Shown here piece by piece: positions 34,866 to 43,482 of a stretch of DNA of 64,000 nucleotides (position 1 is its first letter; every line of letters begins with the position of its first letter). The notes beneath the pieces are model-generated. The model ran no database searches. It had not been told where the DNA came from and was given only the letters and a program-made list of their open reading frames with translations. The position numbers and the translations under genes were made by a program. The stretch is from Gudongella sp049310905 (GTDB taxonomy: Bacteria > Bacillota > Clostridia > Tissierellales > Tissierellaceae), in the NCBI RefSeq assembly GCF_049310905.1, contig NZ_JBMEMN010000007.1, positions 1 through 64,000 on the forward strand, written 5' to 3'.

Positions 34866-36086
34866 CTAATTAAATAATTCATCTATTCTCCAGTCAATTT
34901 CATCTTCATAAATCCTCTTGACCGGGATATCCTCAAGTTTGAAATACTCTTTAAGCTTAAGGATTCGAATAACCTTATCATTAATTTCATCCTCAACAAG
35001 ATAACCTCTTTCCCAGGCACTCATCATTGAATCAAATGTCTCAACAACCTGGTCCTCTCCATGACAAATCAATGCGACATCTCCACCAGCCACTATAAAC
35101 TCAACAGCAGCATCACTTGCATTCATACTATTTGTAATGGCCCCCATTGTTAGGTCATCTGAAAAGACCACTCCCCCAAAGCCTTGCTCTTCCCTTAGAA
35201 GACCCTCAATTATGGGTTTTGAAAGTGATGCAGGCTTCTCATCTAGTGATGCTACCAATAGATGACCAACCATTATTGCGGGAAGCCCTTCATCTATTGC
35301 CCTCTGGAAAGGAAGGAGCTCCATTTCGAGCAGCTCCTCCTTTGACTTTTCAATGACAGGCAATAGAGTATGGGAGTCAACATCAGTATCACCATGACCA
35401 GGATAATGCTTTCCAACAGGAACAATTCCCTGGTCCGCAATTCCCTTTGATACCTGGATCCCCAATTGTGCAACAAGCTCAGGCTCTTCAGATAATGATC
35501 TGTTGCCAATCACTGGATTATCAGGGTTTGAATTTACATCAAGTACCGGGCTGAAATTTACGTTAAGCCCAAGTCTCTTCAGTTTTTCTCCCTGAATCGA
35601 GCCATACTTGTATGCAAGTTCAGGATCCCCACTCTCTCCAAGTCTTGATTGTGGTGGAAGATTCCCATAGATCCCGGATAATCTTGTCACCACCCCCCCT
35701 TCCTCATCCACTGCGAGAAACAAGGGTATTGAATGCTCCGAATTGGCCTCTTTTAGACTATCCAGGAGATCTCTGGTTCCTTCCTCATCTGATATGTTTC
35801 GTGCAAACAAGATAAATCCACCTATCCTATAGTCATTAAGAAGGCTTCTCTCCCTGTCACTTATTTCTGTTCCATCAATTCCAGCCATAATAAGCTGCCC
35901 GATTTTCTCCTCTATACTCATTCCTTCAACAATTTCCCCTAGAAGCTCCTCCTGACTTGGAGCCTCTTCCTCTTGTGGAGGAAGACTCTCTACAGGCTGC
36001 TCTTCAACTGGTTTTTCATAAGATATAGCCTCACCACATCCTGTTAGAAGCAAGAGAGCCAATAACACAATCCAAATTCTTTTCAT
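34866..36086 (-). CDS. Lipoprotein beta-N-acetylhexosaminidase (GH3, NagZ-like)
   Basis: This 406-residue GH3 enzyme starts with a lipoprotein signal (LLLLTGC), then an acidic Pro/Glu-rich linker (about 20-45). The catalytic domain has the KHYPGHGDT motif of the NagZ branch and the nucleophile Asp in VVFSDDLTMG. It would cleave N-acetylglucosamine from muropeptides outside the cell. It sits 16 nt upstream of the sugar kinase, consistent with cell-wall recycling. Confidence 0.9.
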   Translation of the reverse strand: MKRIWIVLLALLLLTGCGEAISYEKPVEEQPVESLPPQEEEAPSQEELLGEIVEGMSIEEKIGQLIMAGIDGTEISDRERSLLNDYRIGGFILFARNISDEEGTRDLLDSLKEANSEHSIPLFLAVDEEGGVVTRLSGIYGNLPPQSRLGESGDPELAYKYGSIQGEKLKRLGLNVNFSPVLDVNSNPDNPVIGNRSLSEEPELVAQLGIQVSKGIADQGIVPVGKHYPGHGDTDVDSHTLLPVIEKSKEELLEMELLPFQRAIDEGLPAIMVGHLLVASLDEKPASLSKPIIEGLLREEQGFGGVVFSDDLTMGAITNSMNASDAAVEFIVAGGDVALICHGEDQVVETFDSMMSAWERGYLVEDEINDKVIRILKLKEYFKLEDIPVKRIYEDEIDWRIDELFN

Positions 36087-36097
36087 AATCGCACCTC

Positions 36098-37732
36098 TTA
36101 GCTTCCTATAAACTCTCTTAAAATTGAATTAGGAGGTATACATCCCTCATCCTCTATCGGATTAAAGTATTTCAGGAATTTGAGCAGCTTCTTTGCCTCC
36201 GAATAATATACACTTTCCGGAGTTATTTCCTGAAGAAGAGGCATTATATATTTTTTCAGTACAGACATTTCATATACCAGGGATGAGTTGAACATAACGT
36301 CCGCTTCTTCCTGATATGGGAATATATACTTCTCTTCACCCGATCTAACTCCCTGCCACATTTCAAATGTTCTCGATGGTGGATTTCCTCTGTACTTTAC
36401 ATCCCTTACCATTCTACGAATAAGTCTGGTGTCAGTAGTGGAAATACGATTGTGATTGTCTATGTTCAACTGGGTCAATGCAGATATATATACTTTGAAT
36501 TTATTCTTTTCCGGTATGTCGATTGTCAATTTGGGATTGAGTCCATGGATTCCTTCAATGATAATCGGATGATCCCTGTCTACTCTTATCCACTTCCCCG
36601 AAGGTTCCCTTACACCTGTCAAAAAGTTGAACTTTGGAAGTTGAACGGATTCTCCCTCCAAAAGCTTAACTAGATCTTTGTTAAAAAGCTTGAGATCTAT
36701 TGAGTCTATTGATTCAAAATCAGGTTCCCCATTCTTGTTAAGGGGAGTATCTTCCCTGTTAACAAAATAATCGTCCATTGAAATGGAGATTGGTCTCTTG
36801 CCATTTACTTTCAGCTGAACGGAGAGTCTTTTCGCAAAGGTCGTTTTCCCCGACGACGTCGGTCCGGCAATTAGAATCATATTAACCTCATGGTCCTGAC
36901 AAACCTTATCTGCAATCTGAGCAATCCGCTTTTCATGTAGGGCTTCTGAAATAAGAATAAGTTCCCTCAGTTCACCGTTGTTTACCCTCTCGTTTAAGGA
37001 TCCAATATTGGAAAGATCAAGTATTTCAAGCCAGTTGTTGGACTCCTTGAAAATCTTTGCAAGCTTTTTCTGGTCCTTGAAATTATCCATGTTGTAATGA
37101 TTTTTCCTGCTTGGGAATAAGATAATCACTCCTGGATAGTAGTATTTCAGCTTGAACTCACTTACGAATCCTGTCGAAGGAGCCAGGTAACCATGGAAAG
37201 AATCCACGTGATCACCAATCTTGTAGATGCTTACCGTGTCCTTGTCCATTGAGGAAAGAAGCCTTATCTTATCTGAATAATCATGTTCCTTGAATATCTC
37301 AATGGCTTCTTCCTTGGTGTAGTCAGATCTTTCAATCATTATATTATTTTTGATGATCTCCTTCATCTTTTCTTCGAGAAGCTCAGTTTCCCTGAATGAA
37401 ATTCCGTGTCTGTCATCCAGTTCAGCATAGAGTCCAGGACCCAGAAAATGATGAATGATTGTATCTTTATCCGGATAAATCTCTTTACAAGCCATTATAA
37501 AAACTGCTGATATGGTCTTGGTGTAAATCCGGTACCCATCCACATCCCTGTTATCCAGAAACTGAATATCAAAACCGTCATTTGCTTCCTTGTAGAGAGG
37601 ATATATTTCGTTATTTATCCTTGCACCCAGATAATTCAAATATTCATCCTTGTAAACCTCTTTTGCAATATCCAGAAGAGTCGTTCCTTCAGGTACATTG
37701 ATTTCTCCGTATCCATTTACTCTTAAGTTCAT
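36098..37732 (-). CDS. TGS-domain uridine kinase-like protein
   Basis: This 544-residue protein has an N-terminal TGS domain (about 1-60), a threonyl-tRNA-synthetase-like second domain (about 60-210, HHFLGPGLYAELDD), and a C-terminal uridine kinase-type P-loop domain (about 275-480, AGPTSSGKTT). The same fusion is common in clostridia and is annotated as uridine kinase; the role of the tRNA-synthetase-like part is unknown. The ATG at 37732 follows GGGAAAG; a GTG at 37753 is the alternative. Confidence 0.82.
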   Translation of the reverse strand: MNLRVNGYGEINVPEGTTLLDIAKEVYKDEYLNYLGARINNEIYPLYKEANDGFDIQFLDNRDVDGYRIYTKTISAVFIMACKEIYPDKDTIIHHFLGPGLYAELDDRHGISFRETELLEEKMKEIIKNNIMIERSDYTKEEAIEIFKEHDYSDKIRLLSSMDKDTVSIYKIGDHVDSFHGYLAPSTGFVSEFKLKYYYPGVIILFPSRKNHYNMDNFKDQKKLAKIFKESNNWLEILDLSNIGSLNERVNNGELRELILISEALHEKRIAQIADKVCQDHEVNMILIAGPTSSGKTTFAKRLSVQLKVNGKRPISISMDDYFVNREDTPLNKNGEPDFESIDSIDLKLFNKDLVKLLEGESVQLPKFNFLTGVREPSGKWIRVDRDHPIIIEGIHGLNPKLTIDIPEKNKFKVYISALTQLNIDNHNRISTTDTRLIRRMVRDVKYRGNPPSRTFEMWQGVRSGEEKYIFPYQEEADVMFNSSLVYEMSVLKKYIMPLLQEITPESVYYSEAKKLLKFLKYFNPIEDEGCIPPNSILREFIGS

Positions 37733-37760
37733 CAGCTTTCCCAAATCAATCACCTCGCCG

Positions 37761-38726
37761 TTAAAATATTTCTCTCTCTATCCTCTTGAACAAACCACCT
37801 ACATCTGCAGTAAACTCTTTATTGTTAAGATAATCCAAGGGTTCTTCCAGACCATCAAATATAAGCCTGTAGCCGTGAAGCCACTGATCCGTAAGATCGT
37901 ACTCCTGCTTGAACTCTTCATTAATTCTTCTGTCGCCGTATTTTCTATCACCAATAACAGGATAGCCCAGGGATGAAAGAGAACTTCTGATTTGATGTGT
38001 CCTACCAGTTATAAGCTCCACTTCCAGCATTGTGTAATCCCTGGAATTTTTAAGAACCTTGAATCTGGTCCAGATTTCCTTTCCTCCGTCTGAATCATCA
38101 TCACTTATTTGAACCTTGTTCCTTTCCTCATCCTTTGTGAGGAAAGCCTTGTGCTCGAAATCCTTCTTGATGGTCCCTCTTACTATTGTTTTATAGAATT
38201 TAGCCACCATGCCCTCTTTGATTGCCTGGTTCATCAGCTGAAGACTTTGATAATTCTTTGCTCCCACAATAATCCCAGATGTATTCCTATCCAGCCTATT
38301 GCATATTGATGGAGTAAAGGTCTTTTCCACTCTTGGAACGTAGTCACCATTATCAATAAGATAGCCTACAAGTGCATCCACAACATTATCCTGGAATTCC
38401 TCGCCGGTTCCATGGGATAGAAGACCGACAGGCTTGTTTATAAGCACAATGTTTTCATCTTCATATACAATGTCCAGATCTATTCTTGATCTGGAGTGTT
38501 GCCTTTGCCCACGAAACTTTTCAATGGTATCTTCAGCAAGATACAACTGAACCACGTCCCCTTCCTCCAACATCATATCGGGAACCGCCTTCTTTTCGTT
38601 GACCTTGATATTCTTTTTTCTTATCATTTTGTATATAAATCCCTGCGTAGCATCTGCCAGGTACTTCTTAAGGAATCTGTCCAATCTTTGCTGGCTATCA
38701 TTTCTTTCAATTCTTAGTTCTCTCAA
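37761..38726 (-). CDS. RluA/RluC-family pseudouridine synthase with S4 domain
   Basis: This 321-residue enzyme has an N-terminal S4 RNA-binding domain (about 12-65) and the catalytic motif CNRLDRNTSG, plus RTHQIRSSL. RluC-type enzymes modify 23S rRNA uridines; the target here is not assigned. It starts with TTG, supported by AGGTGAG 7-8 nt upstream; no ATG lies nearby. It lies 28 nt upstream of the uridine kinase gene. Confidence 0.9.
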   Translation of the reverse strand: MRELRIERNDSQQRLDRFLKKYLADATQGFIYKMIRKKNIKVNEKKAVPDMMLEEGDVVQLYLAEDTIEKFRGQRQHSRSRIDLDIVYEDENIVLINKPVGLLSHGTGEEFQDNVVDALVGYLIDNGDYVPRVEKTFTPSICNRLDRNTSGIIVGAKNYQSLQLMNQAIKEGMVAKFYKTIVRGTIKKDFEHKAFLTKDEERNKVQISDDDSDGGKEIWTRFKVLKNSRDYTMLEVELITGRTHQIRSSLSSLGYPVIGDRKYGDRRINEEFKQEYDLTDQWLHGYRLIFDGLEEPLDYLNNKEFTADVGGLFKRIEREIF

Positions 38727-38754
38727 ATTTTATCTCACCTTTTCTTATGGATTA

Positions 38755-38763
38755 TGTTATAAT
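38755..38763 (+). promoter_or_regulatory. Extended -10 promoter
   Basis: TG-T-TATAAT lies about 65 nt upstream of the MltG-like gene, with no clear -35 box. The same TGTTATAAT arrangement precedes the ABC operon at 13922. Confidence 0.4.
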
Positions 38764-38826
38764 TATACTACAATATGAGTAAAAAAGGAAAAAAACAGAC
38801 GTTTAGAATACACAGAGGTGAACTGG

Positions 38827-39333
38827 ATGAAGTTAATGGACAAAATCAGAGATATTTTATACGACTCAATTGATTATATTTTCATGGTATTTATAATAGT
38901 GATTGTCGTAGGCGTAATTGGTTGGAGACTGGATGTTCTATTTGCCAAAGATGCACTTGAATCACATACACCTGGACAAATAGTGGTCGATAACAGCAGC
39001 AGAGCAGATGATAACCCTTCCGATAACGAAGATGAACCATCTGATAGCACAGATCCACAGGATGATCCCTCCAGCGGAGACAATCCTCCTGAAGAGCCAC
39101 AGGAGCAACCAAATCAACCATCGTCTCCTGTAGTGGTTAAAGTAGAAATTCCCGTAGGCAGCATGCCAGGAAAGATTGGACTATTGCTTGAGGAAAAGGG
39201 AGTTGTCAACAGCAGCAGGGAATTTATTGCAAAGGCTGTGGAAATGGGTTTGGACACCAAGCTAAAATCAGGAACATACAATATTCAACTAGGACTTCCA
39301 ACTGAAGATGTAGTAAGGTTACTTACAAACTAA
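38827..39333 (+). CDS. Membrane-anchored protein with YceG/MltG-like C-terminal domain
   Basis: This 168-residue protein has one N-terminal membrane helix (about 14-36), a long low-complexity linker rich in Asp, Ser, Pro and Glu (about 52-100), and a short C-terminal domain (about 105-165; IPVGSMPGKIGLLLEEKGV and LKSGTYNIQLG). That domain resembles the N-terminal part of MltG endolytic transglycosylases, but no catalytic domain follows. It may bind glycan strands. GAGGTG lies 6 nt before the ATG at 38827; a GTG 9 nt earlier overlaps it. Confidence 0.7.
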   Translation: MKLMDKIRDILYDSIDYIFMVFIIVIVVGVIGWRLDVLFAKDALESHTPGQIVVDNSSRADDNPSDNEDEPSDSTDPQDDPSSGDNPPEEPQEQPNQPSSPVVVKVEIPVGSMPGKIGLLLEEKGVVNSSREFIAKAVEMGLDTKLKSGTYNIQLGLPTEDVVRLLTN

Positions 39334-39356
39334 AAGACTGGCCAATGGCCAGTCTT
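39334..39356. terminator. Bidirectional hairpin terminator
   Basis: AAGACTGGCCA and TGGCCAGTCTT flank a single base and form a hairpin between convergent genes. T-tracts are short (ATTT and TTTTAG). Confidence 0.75.
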
Positions 39357-39358
39357 AT

Positions 39359-39919
39359 TTAATAGGTCTCGTTAATGTACTCATCTATTACTGATATCCG
39401 TCTCTTGTCTGAAAAGACTCCCTCTTCCTTTAGAATATCCAGAAGCCAGATTGCCTTTGAATGAAAGATTGCCTCCTTGTAATCCAGCAGCAATATCTCA
39501 TAAAGCTTATCCTTCAGACCTTTTGATTCACACTTAATAAAGTATGCCTCCACACCTTCAAACTCAATAAGCTTTAGGAGTGCAAGTGCAGACTTGTCCT
39601 TTTCGTGATAGTAATTATTGCCTTTGTTAAGATACTGAACATAATACTTCTGATGCTTCCTTGAGGATTTAACCTCTTTAGCAAGCATTCTGAAATACTT
39701 TGCCAATACGTTGTAATACTGATAATTGTACATTCCCTTTTCAAAGCTATCCACTCTGATAAAAGGCTTCACATTCATTCTTCTTACAAAATCATAATTG
39801 TACTCTAGAAATTCTCTCTTGTTAATGTCTCCGTTTTCGTATTGAGTAATAAGAGCAGACCTGTGTTCAAAAAATGTCTCAAACAAACCTTTTTTCCTAT
39901 GATAAATCAAATTATACAC
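39359..39919 (-). CDS. Conserved clostridial protein of unknown function (DUF6648-like)
   Basis: This 186-residue soluble protein is rich in Tyr, Lys and Glu, with no membrane helix or known catalytic motif. It begins MYNLIYHRKKGLFETFFEHR, which I associate with the DUF6648 family of clostridia, with low certainty. The start GTG has no strong ribosome site; a TTG three codons in with GGGTG 6 nt upstream is an alternative. It is separated from the RsuA gene by 46 nt. Confidence 0.65.
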   Translation of the reverse strand: MYNLIYHRKKGLFETFFEHRSALITQYENGDINKREFLEYNYDFVRRMNVKPFIRVDSFEKGMYNYQYYNVLAKYFRMLAKEVKSSRKHQKYYVQYLNKGNNYYHEKDKSALALLKLIEFEGVEAYFIKCESKGLKDKLYEILLLDYKEAIFHSKAIWLLDILKEEGVFSDKRRISVIDEYINETY

Positions 39920-39965
39920 CCATTCTAATTTTTAATCTCTATTCTTATTGGTATTATACCACATA

Positions 39966-40685
39966 TCACCTGTTCAGCAAGGAGGTAATTTCCTCTTCAG
40001 TAAGTTCTCTGTACTGTCCAGGCTCCAGGCTCTCATCAAGGGAGATCGGTCCCATTCTGATTCTCTTAAGATAAGAGACTCTCATCCCCAGAGCACCTAT
40101 CATTCTTTTAACCTGATGGTATTTTCCTTCCTGTATGGTGATTTCAGCCACTGAAATCACACCTGATGATAAGATTTTTAATTCTGCAGGCAGGGTAGTG
40201 TAACCATCCTCCAGTAATATTCCCTTCTTGAAGATTTCTACGTGTTCCTCCTCCAAGGCACCATCAATGGTGGCGTAGTAGGTTTTACCTACCTTTTTCT
40301 TGGGGGAGAGTAAATCGTGAGCAAGTTTGCCGTCATTTGTAATTAGCAATAATCCTTCAGTGTCTTTATCCAATCTTCCTACGGGAAATGGCCTGAAATT
40401 TTTATAGAAGTCATCCAGCAGCTCAATTACAGTGGAATCTCTGGGGTCATCAGTTGATGAAACCATGCCATGGGGTTTGTTCATCATCAGGTAGACAAAT
40501 TCCCTGTACCTAATCATCTGCCCTCCACATATTATTTCATCTTCCTCGACATTCACCTTGAAGTCAGCCGCTTTTACAATATTGCCATTTATTGTTACCA
40601 TCCCGGCTTTTATCATCTCTTTGACTTCCTTTCTCGTACCAACTCCCATATTGGCGAGAACCTTGTCAAGTCTTTCTTTCCTCAC
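39966..40685 (-). CDS. RsuA/RluB-family pseudouridine synthase
   Basis: This 239-residue enzyme has an N-terminal S4 domain (about 1-60, MRKERLDKVLANMGVGTRKE) and the RsuA-branch catalytic motif FPVGRLDKDTEGLLLIT. Members modify 16S U516 or 23S U2605; the short length and lack of a basic tail favour RsuA-like. It starts with GTG, preceded by GGGGGTG at 5 nt. Confidence 0.9.
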   Translation of the reverse strand: MRKERLDKVLANMGVGTRKEVKEMIKAGMVTINGNIVKAADFKVNVEEDEIICGGQMIRYREFVYLMMNKPHGMVSSTDDPRDSTVIELLDDFYKNFRPFPVGRLDKDTEGLLLITNDGKLAHDLLSPKKKVGKTYYATIDGALEEEHVEIFKKGILLEDGYTTLPAELKILSSGVISVAEITIQEGKYHQVKRMIGALGMRVSYLKRIRMGPISLDESLEPGQYRELTEEEITSLLNR

Positions 40686-40700
40686 TTTTTCACCCCCTAA

Positions 40701-40728
40701 TAAAAAACTGAAGGAGCCCGAAGGCTCC
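40701..40728 (-). terminator. Intrinsic terminator with UUCG-type tetraloop
   Basis: On the minus strand GGAGCC-TTCG-GGCTCC forms a cUUCGg-capped hairpin followed by TTCAGTTTTTTA. It ends the P-loop protein gene. Confidence 0.85.
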
Positions 40729-40734
40729 CTCCCC

Positions 40735-41157
40735 TTAAATCTCTATTTCGTGGCAGTATGGTTTCAGATTCTCAGGAATCTCAGCCATTGTGTAGTCGAT
40801 ATTGATGTAAAACTCAACCTCGAATTTCTCTGAAATCCTCTTCAGTGAATCAATTAAGTACACCATGTCGTTGAACTCAACACTCATAACCTTGTAGATC
40901 CCATCCACATAGATTTTCTCCAGATCGTAGTCCATCGCCATAATCCCACATAAAAAGCCATAGAAGGACCGTACATTAAGCACGTTGAACTCCATGGCAT
41001 TAATCAGTCTAACATTATAGTTCAAGCTGAAGATGTGATTATCGTCCACGTCAACAAACGCAATATTGCCATTGCCCTCTGTCATGTCCTTGTTGGCGTT
41101 GTCGATTAACCACTTTGTCTTCCCTGAACCCTTCTCACCTAAAATGAATTTAACCAT
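40735..41157 (-). CDS. Small P-loop ATP-binding protein (unknown function)
   Basis: This 140-residue protein has a Walker A motif GEKGSGKT (residues 7-14) and a likely Walker B strand KIYVDGI, but no further domain. It resembles a minimal P-loop NTPase without sensor or lid elements. It lies about 30 nt downstream of the radical SAM gene. I cannot assign a function. Confidence 0.75.
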   Translation of the reverse strand: MVKFILGEKGSGKTKWLIDNANKDMTEGNGNIAFVDVDDNHIFSLNYNVRLINAMEFNVLNVRSFYGFLCGIMAMDYDLEKIYVDGIYKVMSVEFNDMVYLIDSLKRISEKFEVEFYINIDYTMAEIPENLKPYCHEIEI

Positions 41158-41188
41158 GATAAACCACCTTACCTTTCTTGTCTTAAAT

Positions 41189-42157
41189 TTATCCTTCTCC
41201 AGATGATTGATTAAAGATTCTTAAGGCTTTACCACCAAGGTAGTCAAATCTCTTTCCTTGGTAAGTCTTTTCATGTTCCATGCGGTGAATAATTTCATCC
41301 CTGATCTTCCACCATGATTCCTGCCAGTTGACAAAAATCGCACCTTGCTCAGGAGCCCTCCCGATAATTCTCTGTACAACAATATTTGGGTCCAGATACT
41401 CCAGAAAAGCTATTACTCTTTTGATGTACTCCTCTTTTGGATAAAGATCAAATTCACCATTTTCATACTGCCTTGCCAGCACAGTATTTTCCATCAAGTA
41501 GAGACTGTGCAACTTGACTTCATCTACTCCCAGAGCTGAAATCACTCTTGAAGTCTCAATTACATCCGTCATGTCGTCCCAGGGTAGGTTTGGTATTACA
41601 TGGGCACATACCCTTAAGCCATTGCTTTTAGTGTTTATTACAGCTTCAATAAACTCAGCAAGTCCATGTCCCCTGTTTACTTTCTTCAAACTGTGATAGT
41701 TTGCAGTCTGAAGTCCCAACTCGATTGTTATATCTATACCCTTATTATACTTGATATCACTTAAAAATTGCAAATATTTCGAGTCGATGCAGTCAGGTCT
41801 TGTAGATACTGAAATTCCAACAATATCTTCCTGTAAAGCTTCATTTATATACCTTTGAAAGTCGTCAAAAGGCATATATGTGTTGGAAAAATTCTGAAAA
41901 TATGCAATGAATTTTTTTGCCTTGTACTTCTTGCCTATGTGCTCTTTATTTCTTGACAATTGTTCCTCCACACTTAGGCAGGATGAAAGGTTCTCAAAGG
42001 ATCCTCCCTCTTCTCCGCAAAAGGTACATCCTCCACTGCTTAAGTTTCCATCCCTATTGGGACAGGTTAGGGGCAGCTTGACGGGAAGCTTGTATACCTT
42101 TTCTCCATATTTATCTTTTAGATAGCTGGAATATATATTATATACGTCTTTTTCCAC
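41189..42157 (-). CDS. TIGR01212/YhcC-type radical SAM protein
   Basis: This 322-residue radical SAM enzyme holds the [4Fe-4S]-binding cysteines Cys32, Cys44 and Cys47 (CPNRDG...GGCTFC), the spacing of the YhcC family rather than the usual CxxxCxxC. ISVSTRPDCI and GLQTANYHSLKKVNRGH fit the same family, whose substrate is unknown. It starts with GTG, AGAGGTG lying 4 nt upstream. Confidence 0.88.
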   Translation of the reverse strand: MEKDVYNIYSSYLKDKYGEKVYKLPVKLPLTCPNRDGNLSSGGCTFCGEEGGSFENLSSCLSVEEQLSRNKEHIGKKYKAKKFIAYFQNFSNTYMPFDDFQRYINEALQEDIVGISVSTRPDCIDSKYLQFLSDIKYNKGIDITIELGLQTANYHSLKKVNRGHGLAEFIEAVINTKSNGLRVCAHVIPNLPWDDMTDVIETSRVISALGVDEVKLHSLYLMENTVLARQYENGEFDLYPKEEYIKRVIAFLEYLDPNIVVQRIIGRAPEQGAIFVNWQESWWKIRDEIIHRMEHEKTYQGKRFDYLGGKALRIFNQSSGEG

Positions 42158-42172
42158 TTTACACCTCTGATT

Positions 42173-43006
42173 CTATACGTTCAATACCCTTCCCAGCACC
42201 TCTGCAAGGCCGGAATGGTCGTTGTCTCTATCTGTTACGATATCAGCCGCTTCCTTTGCAAGCTCGCTTCCATTTTTCATTGCAATTCCAAGTCCTGCAT
42301 TGAGAATCATATCAACATCGTTGTTATCATCACCTATTGCTATTATTTCTTCAGGTTTAATCTCGATTGAACTTGCATACTCGAGCAGGGTTTTCCATTT
42401 GCTGCCACCAGGATTCATTGCCTCGAACATGGCCTCAGCAATATATATGTTCTCCAATACATGCGAGCTGTACCTGTCTGGATACTTTTGGAGAACAGCA
42501 TCGCTAAACCTGTGAACTGACTTTAGATCTCCAGGAAAAACAACCGCAAGAACCCTGTCAAGAAGATATAGCTCCTTTTCAGGCAGTATCAAATATCTAT
42601 CATCCTTTTCCGTAAGATATTTCATATGGTCATTGTGCAGGTCATCTTGCTCCACTACCATGTCAATACCATCGAGATATTTATCAACATGGACTATCCC
42701 CCTAAGTTTATGGTCTTTAGCCTCATCCAGAATATCCCAGTAGGACTGCTTATCCAGAAACTTGGAAAACAAGATGACATCATCCATTGAGCTTCTGACA
42801 ATGTTCCCATTGTTTGCCATTATGACAAGATGGCTGTCAAGTTCATCCACAAGCAGCTTCGCTGAATAATACCTTCTGCCGGTTGCAATTACAACCTGGT
42901 ATCCCAGATTTATGATGTGATTTACCATATCCCTGTTTTCTGTTGATATCTTTTTCCTGCTGTTTAAAAGTGTCCCATCTAGATCTATTGCTATTAGCTT
43001 ATACAA
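42173..43006 (-). CDS. Cof-type HAD phosphatase
   Basis: This 277-residue HAD hydrolase has the nucleophile motif IDLDGTLLNS near the N-terminus, VIATGRR (motif II), and GDDNNDVDMI (motif IV), with a C2-type cap. Cof-like enzymes dephosphorylate sugar phosphates, FMN or PLP. The start is assigned to TTG at 43006, 6 nt after GAGGTG; the 14-codon upstream extension has no site. Confidence 0.85.
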   Translation of the reverse strand: MYKLIAIDLDGTLLNSRKKISTENRDMVNHIINLGYQVVIATGRRYYSAKLLVDELDSHLVIMANNGNIVRSSMDDVILFSKFLDKQSYWDILDEAKDHKLRGIVHVDKYLDGIDMVVEQDDLHNDHMKYLTEKDDRYLILPEKELYLLDRVLAVVFPGDLKSVHRFSDAVLQKYPDRYSSHVLENIYIAEAMFEAMNPGGSKWKTLLEYASSIEIKPEEIIAIGDDNNDVDMILNAGLGIAMKNGSELAKEAADIVTDRDNDHSGLAEVLGRVLNV

Positions 43007-43065
43007 GTCAGTCACCTCATATTGAAAGAAAGTACCTTGCAGATGCAAAGTACTTCCCAGTAAGA

Positions 43066-43413
43066 TTATTCTTCGTCTTCCTCTTCGTGCTCATCAGTGT
43101 ATAGCGCATAAAATGCTTCAGAAACAAGATCGAATTCATCTTCGTCATCAATCAAGGCTAGCTCAAACTCCTCTTCCGCCAGTTCCTTGTATTCATATAG
43201 AAGAACTTCATCTTCTTCTTCCTTGTCCTCATCTCCCAATGGAAGAAGTGCAATATACTCCTTATCCTCTACTTCAAATATTCCAATTACCGCACACTCA
43301 AGCTCAGTTTCGTCGTCTAGTGTAAGGGTCATTATCTCCATTTCCTCATGCTCATGCTCGTGGTCGTGATCATGGTTACAGTTTTCATCGTGTACATGTT
43401 TGTTATCGCTCAT
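43066..43413 (-). CDS. DUF1292 acidic protein with His-rich N-terminus
   Basis: This 115-residue protein has the DUF1292 core (about 26-100; DETELECAVIGIFEV and EYIALLPL). It is extremely acidic overall. The N-terminal 24 residues contain eight His and one Cys alternating with Asp/Glu (HVHDENCNHDHDHEHEHEE), like a metal-binding tail. DUF1292 proteins are small and of unknown role, often encoded near YrrK/YrzL-type genes. The third of three consecutive ATGs (43413) has AGGAG at 7 nt. Confidence 0.85.
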   Translation of the reverse strand: MSDNKHVHDENCNHDHDHEHEHEEMEIMTLTLDDETELECAVIGIFEVEDKEYIALLPLGDEDKEEEDEVLLYEYKELAEEEFELALIDDEDEFDLVSEAFYALYTDEHEEEDEE

Positions 43414-43482
43414 CATCATTCTCCTTTTTTTATATTATACTGTTATAGTACCTTATATGGTGGACATTATTCAAGTGAAAAC

